Shown here in pieces: positions 7,634-16,626 of a DNA stretch of 64,000 nucleotides. Each line of letters starts with the position of its first letter. Position 1 is the stretch's first letter. Made by a program: the position numbers and the translations under genes. Below the pieces are notes generated by a model, which searched no databases, was not told the origin of the DNA, and saw only the letters and a program-made list of their open reading frames with translations. The DNA is from Chitinophagales bacterium (lineage in GTDB: Bacteria > Bacteroidota > Bacteroidia > Chitinophagales > UBA8649), in assembly GCA_020635995.1 (NCBI GenBank), contig JACJYS010000003.1, positions 244,457 to 308,456 of the forward strand, written 5' to 3'.

Positions 7634-8611
7634 CTAAAACCTTGTTAATATTGGTTTATTATTCACTATTGTTTCTATTTTTTCTAAAATTTCAGGTGTT
7701 AAAACTGCCTGCACTTCTAAAGATTTAAGATTTTCTTTAAGCTGGCTTTCCTTAGTAGCTCCCAAAATAACGGTACTTACATTTTCATTTTTTAAACACC
7801 ACGCTATTGACAGATTGGTTAAGCTTACGCCTAAATTATCAGCTAAATTTTTAAGCTGCTGAACTTTATTTTTATTTTCCTCTGTCCAAACTCTCTCTTT
7901 TATCCAGCTTAAACTTTCTATTTCCATACGGCTTCCTTTAGGAATACCATTCAAATATTTTCCTGTAAGCACGCCACTTGCCAAAGGCGACCAAATAGTA
8001 GTACCCAAACCAAAATTTTTAAACAAAGGCAAAAATTCATTTTCCATTTTCTCTCTATGTAGCAAATTATACTGCGGTTGCTCCATTGTAGGGCCTATTA
8101 AATTATACTTTTCAGCCACTAAATGAGCTTCTGTTATCTGCTGGGCTGTCCACTCGCTGGTGCCCCAATACAAAATTTTGCCCTGCTGAATTAAATTATG
8201 CATAGTCCACACTGTTTCGGCAATGGGCGTATTTGCATCCGGACGATGACAGAAAAATAAATCTAAATAGTCAACTTGCAGTCTTTTTAATGCCGCATGG
8301 CAAGCTTCTACCACATGCTTACGCATTAAACCTTTTAAATTAGGACCATCTCCGCCCCAAAAAACTTTACTTGAAACCACATAGCTACTCCTATTCCATC
8401 CCATTTTGTTTAGTATTTTGCCCATTACTTCTTCACTTTTTCCGCTGGCATATACCTCTGCATTATCAAAAAAATTAACACCATTTTCGTAAGCCAATTT
8501 CATTAAGTTTTCGCTGTTTTGATAGTCTATTTGACTACCAAATGTTACCCAACTTCCAAAAGATAATGCACTTACTTGCAATCCTGAATTACCTAATCTT
8601 CTATATTCCAT
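7634..8611 (-). CDS. aldo/keto reductase, potassium-channel beta-subunit-like (AKR6/YghZ type)
   Basis: NAD(P)H-dependent carbonyl reductase of 325 aa. The catalytic tetrad is visible as Asp49 and Tyr54 (FFDNAEVYASGKSEEVMG), Lys82 (VVSSKVFWGG) and His122 (LFFCHRPD). The C-terminal cofactor segment VSTVILGATKESQLKENLK is present. Full length for the subfamily. Physiological substrate is not predictable; relatives detoxify aldehydes such as methylglyoxal. A TAAGTTTG -7 element lies at 8664-8657, giving a promoter back to back with that of the thioredoxin-like gene. Confidence 0.93.
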   Translation of the reverse strand: MEYRRLGNSGLQVSALSFGSWVTFGSQIDYQNSENLMKLAYENGVNFFDNAEVYASGKSEEVMGKILNKMGWNRSSYVVSSKVFWGGDGPNLKGLMRKHVVEACHAALKRLQVDYLDLFFCHRPDANTPIAETVWTMHNLIQQGKILYWGTSEWTAQQITEAHLVAEKYNLIGPTMEQPQYNLLHREKMENEFLPLFKNFGLGTTIWSPLASGVLTGKYLNGIPKGSRMEIESLSWIKERVWTEENKNKVQQLKNLADNLGVSLTNLSIAWCLKNENVSTVILGATKESQLKENLKSLEVQAVLTPEILEKIETIVNNKPILTRF

Positions 8612-8656
8612 ATTTTTTAATTATTTATTTTAACATCTTTTTAAAGGAAAAAGTAG

Positions 8657-8695
8657 CAAACTTATTTATAAGCTCTTTTAATGTTATTACATTTG
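8657..8695. promoter_or_regulatory. divergent promoter pair
   Basis: TAAGTTTG on the minus strand (8664-8657) serves the aldo/keto reductase; TACATTTG on the plus strand (8688-8695) serves the thioredoxin-like gene at 8701. Both match TAnnTTTG. The plus-strand element is so near the ATG that the mRNA would have almost no 5' leader. Confidence 0.5.
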
Positions 8696-8700
8696 CTACC

Positions 8701-9291
8701 ATGTTCAAATTTACCAAAGATTATATTAATTCGCTACAAACGATAGAGGATTATAACATTTTTTTCAAAAAGATAGTTGAAAAAGAAATTACAGAAGCTC
8801 CATACAGCGATGATGGATTTTATGCTTATACCGAAGCTAATTTTAAAAGAATTAACTCCTTAAAAACTAAAATTGATTTAGATAAAAAGCTTTATAATGC
8901 TTTGCAAGAAGTAAGTAATTGGCATTTTGTGTTAATTACAGAGCCTTGGTGTGGCGATGCTTCTTTTGCTCAGCCAGTAATAGAAGCTGTAACTGTGGCA
9001 GGAGATTTAAACCTTAAAATAGCTATAAGAGATAAAAATGAAAATTTAATAAATGCTTTTTTAACTAACGGAGGAAAATCTATACCTATTTTTATTGCTT
9101 TAGATGAAAACCTAAATTATAAATTTCATTGGGGACCCAGACCAAAACCACTGCAAGAAGAAGTAGTTGAATTTTTAAAAACTAAACCTTCTGTAGAGGA
9201 AAAAATAAAAATGGCACACCTTTGGTATTTAAAAGATAAAGGTAAAACCTTTCAGCAAGAATTATTAGACCTTATAAAACAACATAAATAG
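8701..9291 (+). CDS. thioredoxin-family protein (Thioredoxin_9-like)
   Basis: 196 aa from the start MFKFTKDYINSL; the reading frame is open 159 bp further upstream but that part overlaps the divergent gene and its promoter. A thioredoxin-like core surrounds LITEPWCGDASFAQPVIEAV (about residues 78-97). The active site is CGDA with only one Cys (Cys84) in place of CxxC, so it is unlikely to be an ordinary dithiol oxidoreductase. GKSIPIFIALDENL corresponds to the cis-Pro loop region. No signal peptide, so cytoplasmic. Its stop overlaps the GTG start of gldC by one base, so the two are cotranscribed. Confidence 0.82.
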   Translation: MFKFTKDYINSLQTIEDYNIFFKKIVEKEITEAPYSDDGFYAYTEANFKRINSLKTKIDLDKKLYNALQEVSNWHFVLITEPWCGDASFAQPVIEAVTVAGDLNLKIAIRDKNENLINAFLTNGGKSIPIFIALDENLNYKFHWGPRPKPLQEEVVEFLKTKPSVEEKIKMAHLWYLKDKGKTFQQELLDLIKQHK

Positions 9292-9656
9292 TGAATAACA
9301 ACATAGAAAAAACTTCTGAAATAAAAATAAAAGTGGGTTTAGATAAAGCCAACATTCCCATAGATTTAAAATGGATGGCTACGGATAGTGAACACCAAAA
9401 TCTTAACGACTGCAAAGTAGTAAATTTATCTATTTGGGATCCCAGAGAAAACAACTCTTTAGGCATAAACCTATGGACTACAGATGTACGTGTAGAAGAA
9501 ATGCACTCTCATTATTTTAGAACATTAATGAATTTAACAAACAGCTATGTGCAAGCTACAAACAATCCTTTTGCTAAAGATATGCTTAAAGAATTTGTAG
9601 AAAACTTAGCTAAAAAAACTTCCGATTGGGAAGAAAATAAAGAACAAAATAAATAG
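9291..9656 (+). CDS. gldC: gliding motility protein GldC homologue
   Basis: 121 aa starting at GTG in a TAGTG overlap with the preceding gene. KTSEIKIKVGLDKANIPIDLKW (positions about 8-29) and the mid-region LSIWDPRENNSLGINLWT followed by MHSHYFRTLMNL match the GldC family, a small soluble protein of the Bacteroidota gliding/T9SS gene set that is not essential for gliding in Flavobacterium. Presence of gldC alone does not show motility. Residues are given in short pieces; the assignment rests on overall resemblance. Confidence 0.8.
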   Translation: MNNNIEKTSEIKIKVGLDKANIPIDLKWMATDSEHQNLNDCKVVNLSIWDPRENNSLGINLWTTDVRVEEMHSHYFRTLMNLTNSYVQATNNPFAKDMLKEFVENLAKKTSDWEENKEQNK

Positions 9657-9657
9657 T

Positions 9658-11148
9658 ATGAAAAAGATAGCAATTTTAATAGTTGGTATATTGGTTTCTA
9701 ATATCCTTTTTGCACAAAAAATAGAACATAAAATAACCGTAACTGCACCGCAGCTGGCTAATGAAACTATGCTTTTAGCCTATCACTATGGCAAAAAACA
9801 ATACATTTCCGATACTTTTCAATTTGACAAGAAAGGAAAATTGGTAATGGAAGGCGAAGAACCAATGCACCACGGTGTTTATTTGGCTGTTTTTCCAAAA
9901 TTTGGCAATAGATATTTTGAATTTTTAGTAAAAGGTCAGTTTTTTGACATAACCTTAGCCGATACTTCGCAACTTAACAAGCCTACTTTTAAAAATTCGC
10001 CAGATAATGATTTGTTTTATGCCGATATGAATAAAATGGCTGATATAAGAAAACAAAGTCAGGAACTGGAAGCTAAGGTAAAAAGTAGCCAAGGTGCTGC
10101 AAAAGAAAAATATGAGGCAGAGCTTAAAAAATTAAATAATGATTTTATAGGCTACAGAGAAAAACTAATGGAAACTAATAAAAATCTTTTTTATGCAGAT
10201 TTATTGGGAATGATGCGAGAAATAGACCTACCGGACGCACCTGAAAGTATGACAGAAGATGAACAAAATAATTTCCGCTTTGAGTATTTTAGAAAGCACT
10301 ATTGGGATTACACCAATTTTAGCGAAGAAGGTATAATACGCACTCCTATTTTTGAAGGAAAATTACTTGACTATTTTGATAAATACACTGTAAAACTGCA
10401 AGATTCTGTAATAGTAGCTTGCGATTATGTGCTAAAAAAAGCAGAGCAAAACGATAAAGTTTTTCAGTATGTTTTAGTTACACTTTTAAACAAATATGCC
10501 AATAGCAAAGTTATGGGCGATGATGCTGTATATGTACATTTGGTTAACAACTACTATGCAACAGACAAAGCATGGTGGACAGACGAAGAAACCGTTAATA
10601 AAATGAAAGAACGTGCCGGAGCATTAGAACCTATTTTAATAGGCAAAATATCTCCGGACTTAAACCTAAGAGATACTACTGTTACTAATTTTGTAAGATT
10701 GCACTCAGTTGAAAGCGATTATACCATTATATTTATATGGGATCCGGATTGTGGACACTGCAAAAAAGCAGCTCCTGTTTTAAAGAAATTTTACGACAAG
10801 CATAAAAATGACGGCATAAAAGTATATGCTATAACTACTGTAAGTATAGAGGAATTAGACAAATGGAAAAAGTTTATTAGAGAAAATGATTTAAACTTTA
10901 TAAACGTAGGCGATTTATATCATCAAACAAAATTTAGAGATTTATACGACATAAGTAGCACACCGCAAATTTTTATTTTAGACAGCAAAAAAGAAATTAT
11001 TGCTAAAAGATTAGGTGTAGAACAATTAGAAAACTTCTTTCATCAATACTTAAAAATTAAAGATGATGCCCGATACAACAATTTTGAATTTAAAAAAGTA
11101 GAACCTTTAGAAGAAGGACATAATGAGCATGACGGACATGGGCATTAA
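9658..11148 (+). CDS. exported thioredoxin-like protein (DUF5106/TlpA-type) with His-rich tail
   Basis: 496 aa. Signal peptide residues 1-19 (cleavage after FAQ or similar). An N-terminal beta-rich domain about 20-115 is followed by a long helical region and a C-terminal thioredoxin fold with the active site DCGHC (Cys365, Cys368) in FIWDPDCGHCKKAAPVLKKF and cis-Pro in SSTPQIFIL. Probably a periplasmic thiol reductase of the ResA/TlpA type. It ends GHNEHDGHGH, a His-rich tail that could bind metal. The start is 1 bp after the gldC stop, making an operon trx-like, gldC, this gene. Confidence 0.85.
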   Translation: MKKIAILIVGILVSNILFAQKIEHKITVTAPQLANETMLLAYHYGKKQYISDTFQFDKKGKLVMEGEEPMHHGVYLAVFPKFGNRYFEFLVKGQFFDITLADTSQLNKPTFKNSPDNDLFYADMNKMADIRKQSQELEAKVKSSQGAAKEKYEAELKKLNNDFIGYREKLMETNKNLFYADLLGMMREIDLPDAPESMTEDEQNNFRFEYFRKHYWDYTNFSEEGIIRTPIFEGKLLDYFDKYTVKLQDSVIVACDYVLKKAEQNDKVFQYVLVTLLNKYANSKVMGDDAVYVHLVNNYYATDKAWWTDEETVNKMKERAGALEPILIGKISPDLNLRDTTVTNFVRLHSVESDYTIIFIWDPDCGHCKKAAPVLKKFYDKHKNDGIKVYAITTVSIEELDKWKKFIRENDLNFINVGDLYHQTKFRDLYDISSTPQIFILDSKKEIIAKRLGVEQLENFFHQYLKIKDDARYNNFEFKKVEPLEEGHNEHDGHGH

Positions 11149-11175
11149 TTTTTTTTATTAGCTTTTATTTCTGCT

Positions 11176-11208
11176 ACTCGTGGCACGACTTGAAGTCGTG
11201 CCACGAGT
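11176..11208. repeat. 33-bp near-perfect palindrome
   Basis: ACTCGTGGCACGACTT at 11176-11191 and its exact reverse complement at 11193-11208, one base apart. GC-rich compared with the surroundings. It lies 27 bp after the thioredoxin-like gene and could act as a strong RNA hairpin or be a dispersed repetitive sequence. Confidence 0.8.
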
Positions 11209-11251
11209 ATTTCCCCCACAGTCGGCTTCCTTTTCATTACGACCAACAAGA

Positions 11252-11323
11252 GATTGCTTCACTTCGCTCGCAAAGACGAACCCGCATGAGTGCGTCTTTG
11301 CGAGTGAGGCACGAGCGAAGCAA
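11252..11323. repeat. 72-bp inverted-repeat element (REP/BIME-like)
   Basis: Left arm TTGCTTCACTTCGCTCGC then AAAGACG (to 11278); right arm CGTCTTTGCGAGTGAGG then CGAGCGAAGCAA (11293-11323). The arms are imperfect inverted copies around a 14-bp centre. Higher GC than its surroundings. This pattern is common in intergenic repeats of many bacteria. The whole gap 11149-11439 holds only this and the preceding palindrome. Confidence 0.7.
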
Positions 11324-11439
11324 ACTTTATAAATCTATTTGTCTATCCTCTCAAAATCTATTTCTATCTAAAAAATATTTTACTCTCACATATATAAGCT
11401 ATTATATTTTACCGTATATTTATAAAAAAATATACAGCC

Positions 11440-12657
11440 ATGAAAAATATAATTTTTCTATTCGTTCTTGCATCTCTATCTCTTTTATCGTGCAATAAAG
11501 AAACCACTCCCGATAAAAATATACCTGAAATAAACACCAAGCACAAAAGTTTGGTAGCAGCTTCTAATGATTTTGGCGTTGATTTATACAAAACAACTGT
11601 ACAAAATGAAAATGAAGATGCCAATATTATTCTATCGCCTTTAAGTGTAAGCATGGCTTTTGGTATGCTTATAAATGGAGCAGAAGGAAACACCAAAACA
11701 GATATACTCAACACCCTGCATTTGGGTATTGATGAAACGGAAAGCAACCAAACTTGCAGAGATTTATTAGATTTTTTGCCCAATGTAGATACCGATGTGC
11801 AATGCGATATAGCAAATTCAATATGGTATAGAAACGGATTTAATGTGCTTCAAGAATTTATAGATGATAATCAGCAGTATTTAGATGCCGAAGTGCAGGG
11901 TTTAGATTTTGAAAATCCTAATGCAAAAGATATTATAAATGAATGGGTTTATAATAATACCAATCAAAAAATAGACGGCATTATAGATGAAGTACGTCCC
12001 GACCATGTAATGTTTTTAATAAACGCCATTTACTTTAATGCCGCATGGAATGAAGAATTTGAAACACAACACACTTACCAAAGTAATTTTACTACAAATA
12101 ACGGTAATCAAGTTCCTGTAGATATGATGCACAGCAGTGCTATTGATTTTGGATATTACCAAAACAATAATGTGGAAGTAGTTGATTTACCCTACGGTAA
12201 TACTAAAAAATATCATTTTACGGCTATTTTGCCTAATGGAAATAATACCATTAGTCAGTTAAGCAACCAAATAAATATGACTGATGTAAATAATTGGGTT
12301 GCAGACTTAGAAACAGGACATGGATTAACTATTGATATGCCCAAATTTGAATTAGAATATGAAAAAGGACTTAAACAAATACTAAGCGACATGGGTATGG
12401 GTATTATTTTTAACCCTGATGCCGATTTTAGCGGAATTGACGGAGCAAGAGATTTGGCAGTATCGGATGTTAGACACAAAACTTATATGAAAGTTAATGA
12501 AGAAGGTACGGAAGCTGCTGCTGTAACTTCTATAGATATAGTGGTTACTTCCCTTCCGGCAGGAGTTTATATTAATCGTCCGTTTATATTGCTAATAAGA
12601 GAAGAAACTACGGGTGCTATTTTATTTATAGGTAGAATAAATAATCCTACTGAGTAG
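11440..12657 (+). CDS. serpin-family lipoprotein (protease inhibitor)
   Basis: 405 aa with a lipoprotein signal ending SLLSC (Cys18), so surface- or periplasm-anchored. Serpins trap serine or cysteine proteases by a conformational change. Core signatures are ILSPLSVSMAFGMLINGAEG (64-83), FLINAIYFNAAWN (192-204) and the reactive loop with hinge EEGTEAAAVTS (354-364), the small-residue pattern of inhibitory serpins. Aligning on NRPF (379-382) the loop has the same length as alpha-1-antitrypsin, placing the scissile bond at Thr370-Ser371. Its 3' end overlaps the convergent lgt by 11 bp. Could protect the cell from host, predator or self-secreted proteases (inference). Confidence 0.94.
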   Translation: MKNIIFLFVLASLSLLSCNKETTPDKNIPEINTKHKSLVAASNDFGVDLYKTTVQNENEDANIILSPLSVSMAFGMLINGAEGNTKTDILNTLHLGIDETESNQTCRDLLDFLPNVDTDVQCDIANSIWYRNGFNVLQEFIDDNQQYLDAEVQGLDFENPNAKDIINEWVYNNTNQKIDGIIDEVRPDHVMFLINAIYFNAAWNEEFETQHTYQSNFTTNNGNQVPVDMMHSSAIDFGYYQNNNVEVVDLPYGNTKKYHFTAILPNGNNTISQLSNQINMTDVNNWVADLETGHGLTIDMPKFELEYEKGLKQILSDMGMGIIFNPDADFSGIDGARDLAVSDVRHKTYMKVNEEGTEAAAVTSIDIVVTSLPAGVYINRPFILLIREETTGAILFIGRINNPTE

Positions 12658-13462
12658 TCCTTTTTTCTGTAACGTAAAGTTTACCTCTTATCATCATTAG
12701 TATTCCTACTGCTACAAAAAACAAGCTTAACCACTGAGTATTTGTAAACGGACCAAAAAAAACATCAGGTTCTTTTACAAACTCAATAATAAATCTTCCG
12801 CCTAAAAACATAATGCCAAAAAGAGCTGTTAAAAAGCCATCTTTTAATTTTCGGGTAGAAAATAAATACCAAAATGTAAGAAAGCATATTAAATACCAAA
12901 AGGCTTCGTATAACTGCACTGGATGGCGGGGCAAAAGCAATGAATCTTTCAATGGGAAAACCATAGCCCAAGGTAAATCTGTTGGTTTACCGTATAATTC
13001 GCTATTCATAAAATTTCCTAAGCGAATAAAAACAGATGATAAGGCAGAAACTATAGCTACTTTATCTAAAATCCAAAGGAAAGTAAACTCTTTATACTTT
13101 TTTATAAAAAGTAAAATACAACACATAACACCCAGCATAGCTCCATGGCTTGCCATACCGCCATTCCAAATTTCAAATATTAAAAAAGGTCTGGCTAAAA
13201 ACTCGTGCCAATGGTAATAAAGCACATCAAATATTCTTGCTCCCAATATGGCTCCAATAAATAAATACTGAATTAATAAAACTGCATAATGCTCTGATTT
13301 TCCCTCTTTTTTTAAAATAATTTTAGCTAAAAAATAAGAAGCTATTATAGAAAGCGACCAAGTTAAACCATACCAAGACAGGCTAATTACTCCAAAATCT
13401 ATAGCAATGGGATTGGGCCGCCAAACAATAAAATTTAAAATATTAGAACCTGCAACGGCCAT
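12647..13462 (-). CDS. lgt: prolipoprotein diacylglyceryl transferase
   Basis: Inner-membrane enzyme that moves diacylglycerol from phosphatidylglycerol to the lipobox Cys of prolipoproteins. 271 aa with about seven membrane segments. Recognisable segments: WYGLTWSLSI near the N-terminus, NGGMASHGAMLGV (family HGG-like motif and the His of SHGA), RLGNFMNSELYGKPTDLPWA (the Lgt signature) and RHPVQLYEAFWY. It sits 17 bp after eno on the same strand, so it is probably transcribed with it. The preceding lipoprotein genes in this window are its substrates. Confidence 0.96.
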   Translation of the reverse strand: MAVAGSNILNFIVWRPNPIAIDFGVISLSWYGLTWSLSIIASYFLAKIILKKEGKSEHYAVLLIQYLFIGAILGARIFDVLYYHWHEFLARPFLIFEIWNGGMASHGAMLGVMCCILLFIKKYKEFTFLWILDKVAIVSALSSVFIRLGNFMNSELYGKPTDLPWAMVFPLKDSLLLPRHPVQLYEAFWYLICFLTFWYLFSTRKLKDGFLTALFGIMFLGGRFIIEFVKEPDVFFGPFTNTQWLSLFFVAVGILMMIRGKLYVTEKRTTQ

Positions 13463-13479
13463 AAAGCAATAAATTTATT

Positions 13480-14769
13480 CTACTTTAAAAACTTAAAGTT
13501 TTTGCCGGGATAATAAGCTGTATCGCCAAGCTCCTCCTCTATTCTTAACAGTTGGTTGTATTTTGCCATTCTATCTGTTCTGCTGGCAGAGCCTGTTTTT
13601 ATTTGCCCTGTATTTAAAGCCACTGCTAAATCGGCTATGGTAGTATCTTCTGTTTCGCCAGAGCGATGGCTCATAACTGAGGTATATTGATTTTTTGTAG
13701 CTAAATTAACGGCATTTATCGTTTCTGTTAAACTGCCTATTTGGTTTACTTTTATCAATATAGAATTAGCAATTTTTTCATCTATTCCTTTTTGTAGTCT
13801 ATTGGTGTTGGTTACAAATAAATCATCACCTACCAACTGAATTTTATTCCCAATTTTATTAGTAAGTGCTTTCCAGCCAGCCCAATCGTCTTCGTCCATA
13901 CCATCTTCTATTGAAACTATTGGATATTTTTTTGTCCAATCTGCCCAATAACTCGCCATCTCTTCACTGCTTAATTTTCTATTATCTGACTTATGGAAAT
14001 GATAAACTTTTTCTTTCTTATCATAAAACTCCGAAGCTGCCGCGTCCATGGCTATAAATATATCTTCGCCAGGTTTATATCCGGCTCTTTCTATTGCCGT
14101 TAATACGGTTTCTATAGCCTCTTCATTGCTTTTAATATTTGGAGCAAAACCTCCCTCATCGCCTACATTTGTAGAATATCCTTTACTGTGCAATACTTTT
14201 TTAAGATTATGAAATATATTCACTCCTTTGTGTAATGCCTCGCTAAAAGTATCGGCACCGAATGGCATAACCATAAATTCTTGAAAATCTATACTATTAT
14301 CGGCATGGCTTCCACCATTTAAAATATTCATCATAGGCACAGGAAGCGTATTGGCATTAACACCTCCTACATATCTAAAAAGTGGCTGATTACTTGCCGT
14401 AGCCGCTGCTTTTGCCACCGCCATGGATACAGCCAAAATAGCATTTGCTCCAAGTTTGCCTTTATTGACTGTTCCATCAGCTTTTATCATTAAGCTGTCT
14501 ATTAAATTTTGCTCAAAAACGCTAACACCTATTATTTCTTCCGCTATTGTTTCATGTATATTTTCAATAGCTTTTCTCACACTTTTCCCTAAGTAATAGT
14601 TTTTATCTCCATCTCTTAGTTCTACGGCTTCGTGCACACCTGTAGATGCCCCACTGGGTACTGCCGCTCTGCCAAAAAATCCATCTTCGGTTATTACATC
14701 TACTTCAACAGTTGGGTTTCCTCTTGAATCTAAAATTTGTCTTGCTCTTATGTCTATTATTAGGCTCAT
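13480..14769 (-). CDS. eno: enolase
   Basis: Converts 2-phosphoglycerate to phosphoenolpyruvate. 429 aa, standard length. ARQILDSRGNPTVEVDV (residues about 9-25), GGSHADNSIDFQEFMVMP, NVGDEGGFAPN, SIEDGMDEDDW (Mg ligand region) and VMSHRSGETED (substrate loop) are all intact. Cytoplasmic and highly conserved. Confidence 0.98.
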   Translation of the reverse strand: MSLIIDIRARQILDSRGNPTVEVDVITEDGFFGRAAVPSGASTGVHEAVELRDGDKNYYLGKSVRKAIENIHETIAEEIIGVSVFEQNLIDSLMIKADGTVNKGKLGANAILAVSMAVAKAAATASNQPLFRYVGGVNANTLPVPMMNILNGGSHADNSIDFQEFMVMPFGADTFSEALHKGVNIFHNLKKVLHSKGYSTNVGDEGGFAPNIKSNEEAIETVLTAIERAGYKPGEDIFIAMDAAASEFYDKKEKVYHFHKSDNRKLSSEEMASYWADWTKKYPIVSIEDGMDEDDWAGWKALTNKIGNKIQLVGDDLFVTNTNRLQKGIDEKIANSILIKVNQIGSLTETINAVNLATKNQYTSVMSHRSGETEDTTIADLAVALNTGQIKTGSASRTDRMAKYNQLLRIEEELGDTAYYPGKNFKFLK

Positions 14770-14832
14770 TTTTGTAATGATTAATTTTTAGTGGTTAATT
14801 TTTAATTCTTTCAACCTGACAGGTTTTTATTT

Positions 14833-15936
14833 TTAAGGTTTATTATTTTCCATTAATTCTTCAAATCTATCAAACAAATATCTTGAATCGTGAGGCCCGG
14901 GAGAAGACTCCGGATGATATTGCACAGAAAATGCCGGCTTATTTTTAATAGCAATTCCCTCTATAGTATTATCGTTTAAATTTACGTGAGTAATCTCCAC
15001 AGTACTGCTACTTTCTATATCTTCTCGGCTCACTTCAAAACCATGATTTTGAGAAGTAATTTCACATTGTCCTGTTTTAATGTTTTTTACAGGATGATTT
15101 ATTCCCCTGTGTCCGTGGTGCATTTTATAGGTGCTTATGCCATTAGCTAAAGCCAGTAACTGATGTCCCAAACAAATACCGAATAATGGTTTATTATTGT
15201 CCATTACTTTTTTTACGGTATCAATAGCATAAGTTGCCGGAGCGGGGTCGCCAGGACCATTAGAAATAAAATATCCATTTGGATTGAATGTTTCCATTTC
15301 TTCAAAAGAAGTTTTGGCAGGGAAAACTTTGATATAAAAATCTCTTGCTCCCATTATTTTTAGCATATTTTGCTTTATACCCATATCTAAAGCTGCCACA
15401 CGGTATTTTGCATTTTCATTGCCTACGGTATAAGCCTGTGCTGTAGATACTTTAGAAGCCAATTCTAAACCGTCCATATTGGGTGCTTTGTGCAGTTCTG
15501 CTTTCAATTTATCTATAGTATCCAGCTCTGACGAAATAATACAATTCATAGCACCTTTATCTCTAACATGTGTAACCAATGCCCGCGTATCTATATTGCT
15601 AATGCCTACAATTTTATTGTCTATAAAAAATTGCTCTAAAGATTCTTCTGTTTGCAGTCTTGAAAATCTTTCAGAGAAATTTCTACATATCATCCCGGAA
15701 ATTTGCACTTTCCCCGATTCCATTTCTTTATCTATAGATCCATAATTTCCTATGTGTACATTGGTCATTATAACTATTTGCCCATAGTATGATGGATCGG
15801 TAAATACTTCTTGGTAGCCGGTCATTCCTGTATTAAAACATATTTCGCCATAGGTAGTTCCTTTTAATCCGAAAGATAAACCTTCATAGTAAGTTCCATC
15901 GTCTAAAAGTAAAAATGCTTTGTCTGTAGAGCTCAT
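14833..15936 (-). CDS. carA: carbamoyl-phosphate synthase small subunit
   Basis: Glutamine amidotransferase subunit supplying ammonia to CarB for pyrimidine and arginine synthesis. 367 aa. The N-terminal domain includes ICFNTGMTGYQEVFTDPSY; the C-terminal class I GATase domain has the nucleophile Cys in LFGICLGHQLLALA and the His/Glu pair in VQYHPESSPGPHDS. carB is not in the window; it would be elsewhere. Separated from rplQ upstream by a clear terminator, so it has its own promoter. Confidence 0.97.
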   Translation of the reverse strand: MSSTDKAFLLLDDGTYYEGLSFGLKGTTYGEICFNTGMTGYQEVFTDPSYYGQIVIMTNVHIGNYGSIDKEMESGKVQISGMICRNFSERFSRLQTEESLEQFFIDNKIVGISNIDTRALVTHVRDKGAMNCIISSELDTIDKLKAELHKAPNMDGLELASKVSTAQAYTVGNENAKYRVAALDMGIKQNMLKIMGARDFYIKVFPAKTSFEEMETFNPNGYFISNGPGDPAPATYAIDTVKKVMDNNKPLFGICLGHQLLALANGISTYKMHHGHRGINHPVKNIKTGQCEITSQNHGFEVSREDIESSSTVEITHVNLNDNTIEGIAIKNKPAFSVQYHPESSPGPHDSRYLFDRFEELMENNKP

Positions 15937-16008
15937 ATTTTCAATATTTTGGCGAAATTAAGGCTAATTATTTTTAAGTTCAACCAATTTATTAAGATGA
16001 TATAAACA

Positions 16009-16039
16009 AAAAGGGATAAACGCTGTGTTTATCCCTTTT
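16009..16039 (-). terminator. Rho-independent terminator of the alpha operon
   Basis: 13-bp stem AAAAGGGATAAAC / GTTTATCCCTTTT with a 5-nt loop; on the minus strand a T-run (TTTTTGTTTATA) follows. It lies 25 bp after rplQ and closes the ribosomal cluster. Confidence 0.9.
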
Positions 16040-16063
16040 GTATATTTTAATTTGTTCAAAATC

Positions 16064-16597
16064 TTATTCTTCAGATTTTGTTTCTTCTGCCGATGCTTCA
16101 GGAGCTTCTTTAGCAGGTGCTTCTTCTTTTTTAGCTTCTGTAGTAGTAGCTTCAGCTTTTTTACTTCCGCCTCTTCTGCTTCTTCTTGTTTTAGATTTAC
16201 GGTCTTCTTTAGCTTGAGTGTAAATGGTATTAAAATCTACAAACTCAATCATAGCCATTTCAGCACCATCGCCCGGTCTAAATCCTGTTTTAATAATACG
16301 TAAGTAGCCTCCCGGTCTGTCTCCAATTTTAGGTGCTACTACCTCAAACAATTCTTTAGAAGCTTGCTTGCCATGTGCGTTGCTACCTAAGTAAGAATAT
16401 ACCACACGTCTGTTGTGTGTTGTATTCTCTTTTGATTTTGTAACTACAGGCTCAACAAATTTTCTTAATGCCTTAGCTTTAGCTAAAGTGGTAAAAATTC
16501 TTTTGCTTATAATTAAAGAACTTGCCATGTTTGACAACATAGCATTTCTATGTGCAGTTTTTCTTCCTAAATGATTAATTTTCTTAGCGTGTCTCAT
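16064..16597 (-). CDS. rplQ: 50S ribosomal protein L17
   Basis: 177 aa; the core about 1-118 (MRHAKKINHLGRKTAHRNAM start, PRLTGYLRIIKTG-like segment here as RPGGYLRIIKTGFRPGDGA) is followed by a tail of about 55 residues rich in Lys, Ala and Glu, absent from the 127-aa E. coli protein but usual in Bacteroidota. Last gene of the alpha operon. Confidence 0.97.
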   Translation of the reverse strand: MRHAKKINHLGRKTAHRNAMLSNMASSLIISKRIFTTLAKAKALRKFVEPVVTKSKENTTHNRRVVYSYLGSNAHGKQASKELFEVVAPKIGDRPGGYLRIIKTGFRPGDGAEMAMIEFVDFNTIYTQAKEDRKSKTRRSRRGGSKKAEATTTEAKKEEAPAKEAPEASAEETKSEE

Positions 16598-16626
16598 TGC
16601 CTCAAGTTATCTATAAATTTTTATAA

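Noticed and set aside
11190..11498. 102-codon plus-strand ORF across the intergenic inverted repeats
   Set aside because: Its codons lie inside the palindrome and the REP-like element and run into the serpin gene in another frame; no family features.
14813..14825. AACCTGACAGGTT palindrome before eno considered as terminator of carA
   Set aside because: The T-run lies on the plus-strand side, the wrong direction for carA; the stem is only six pairs.
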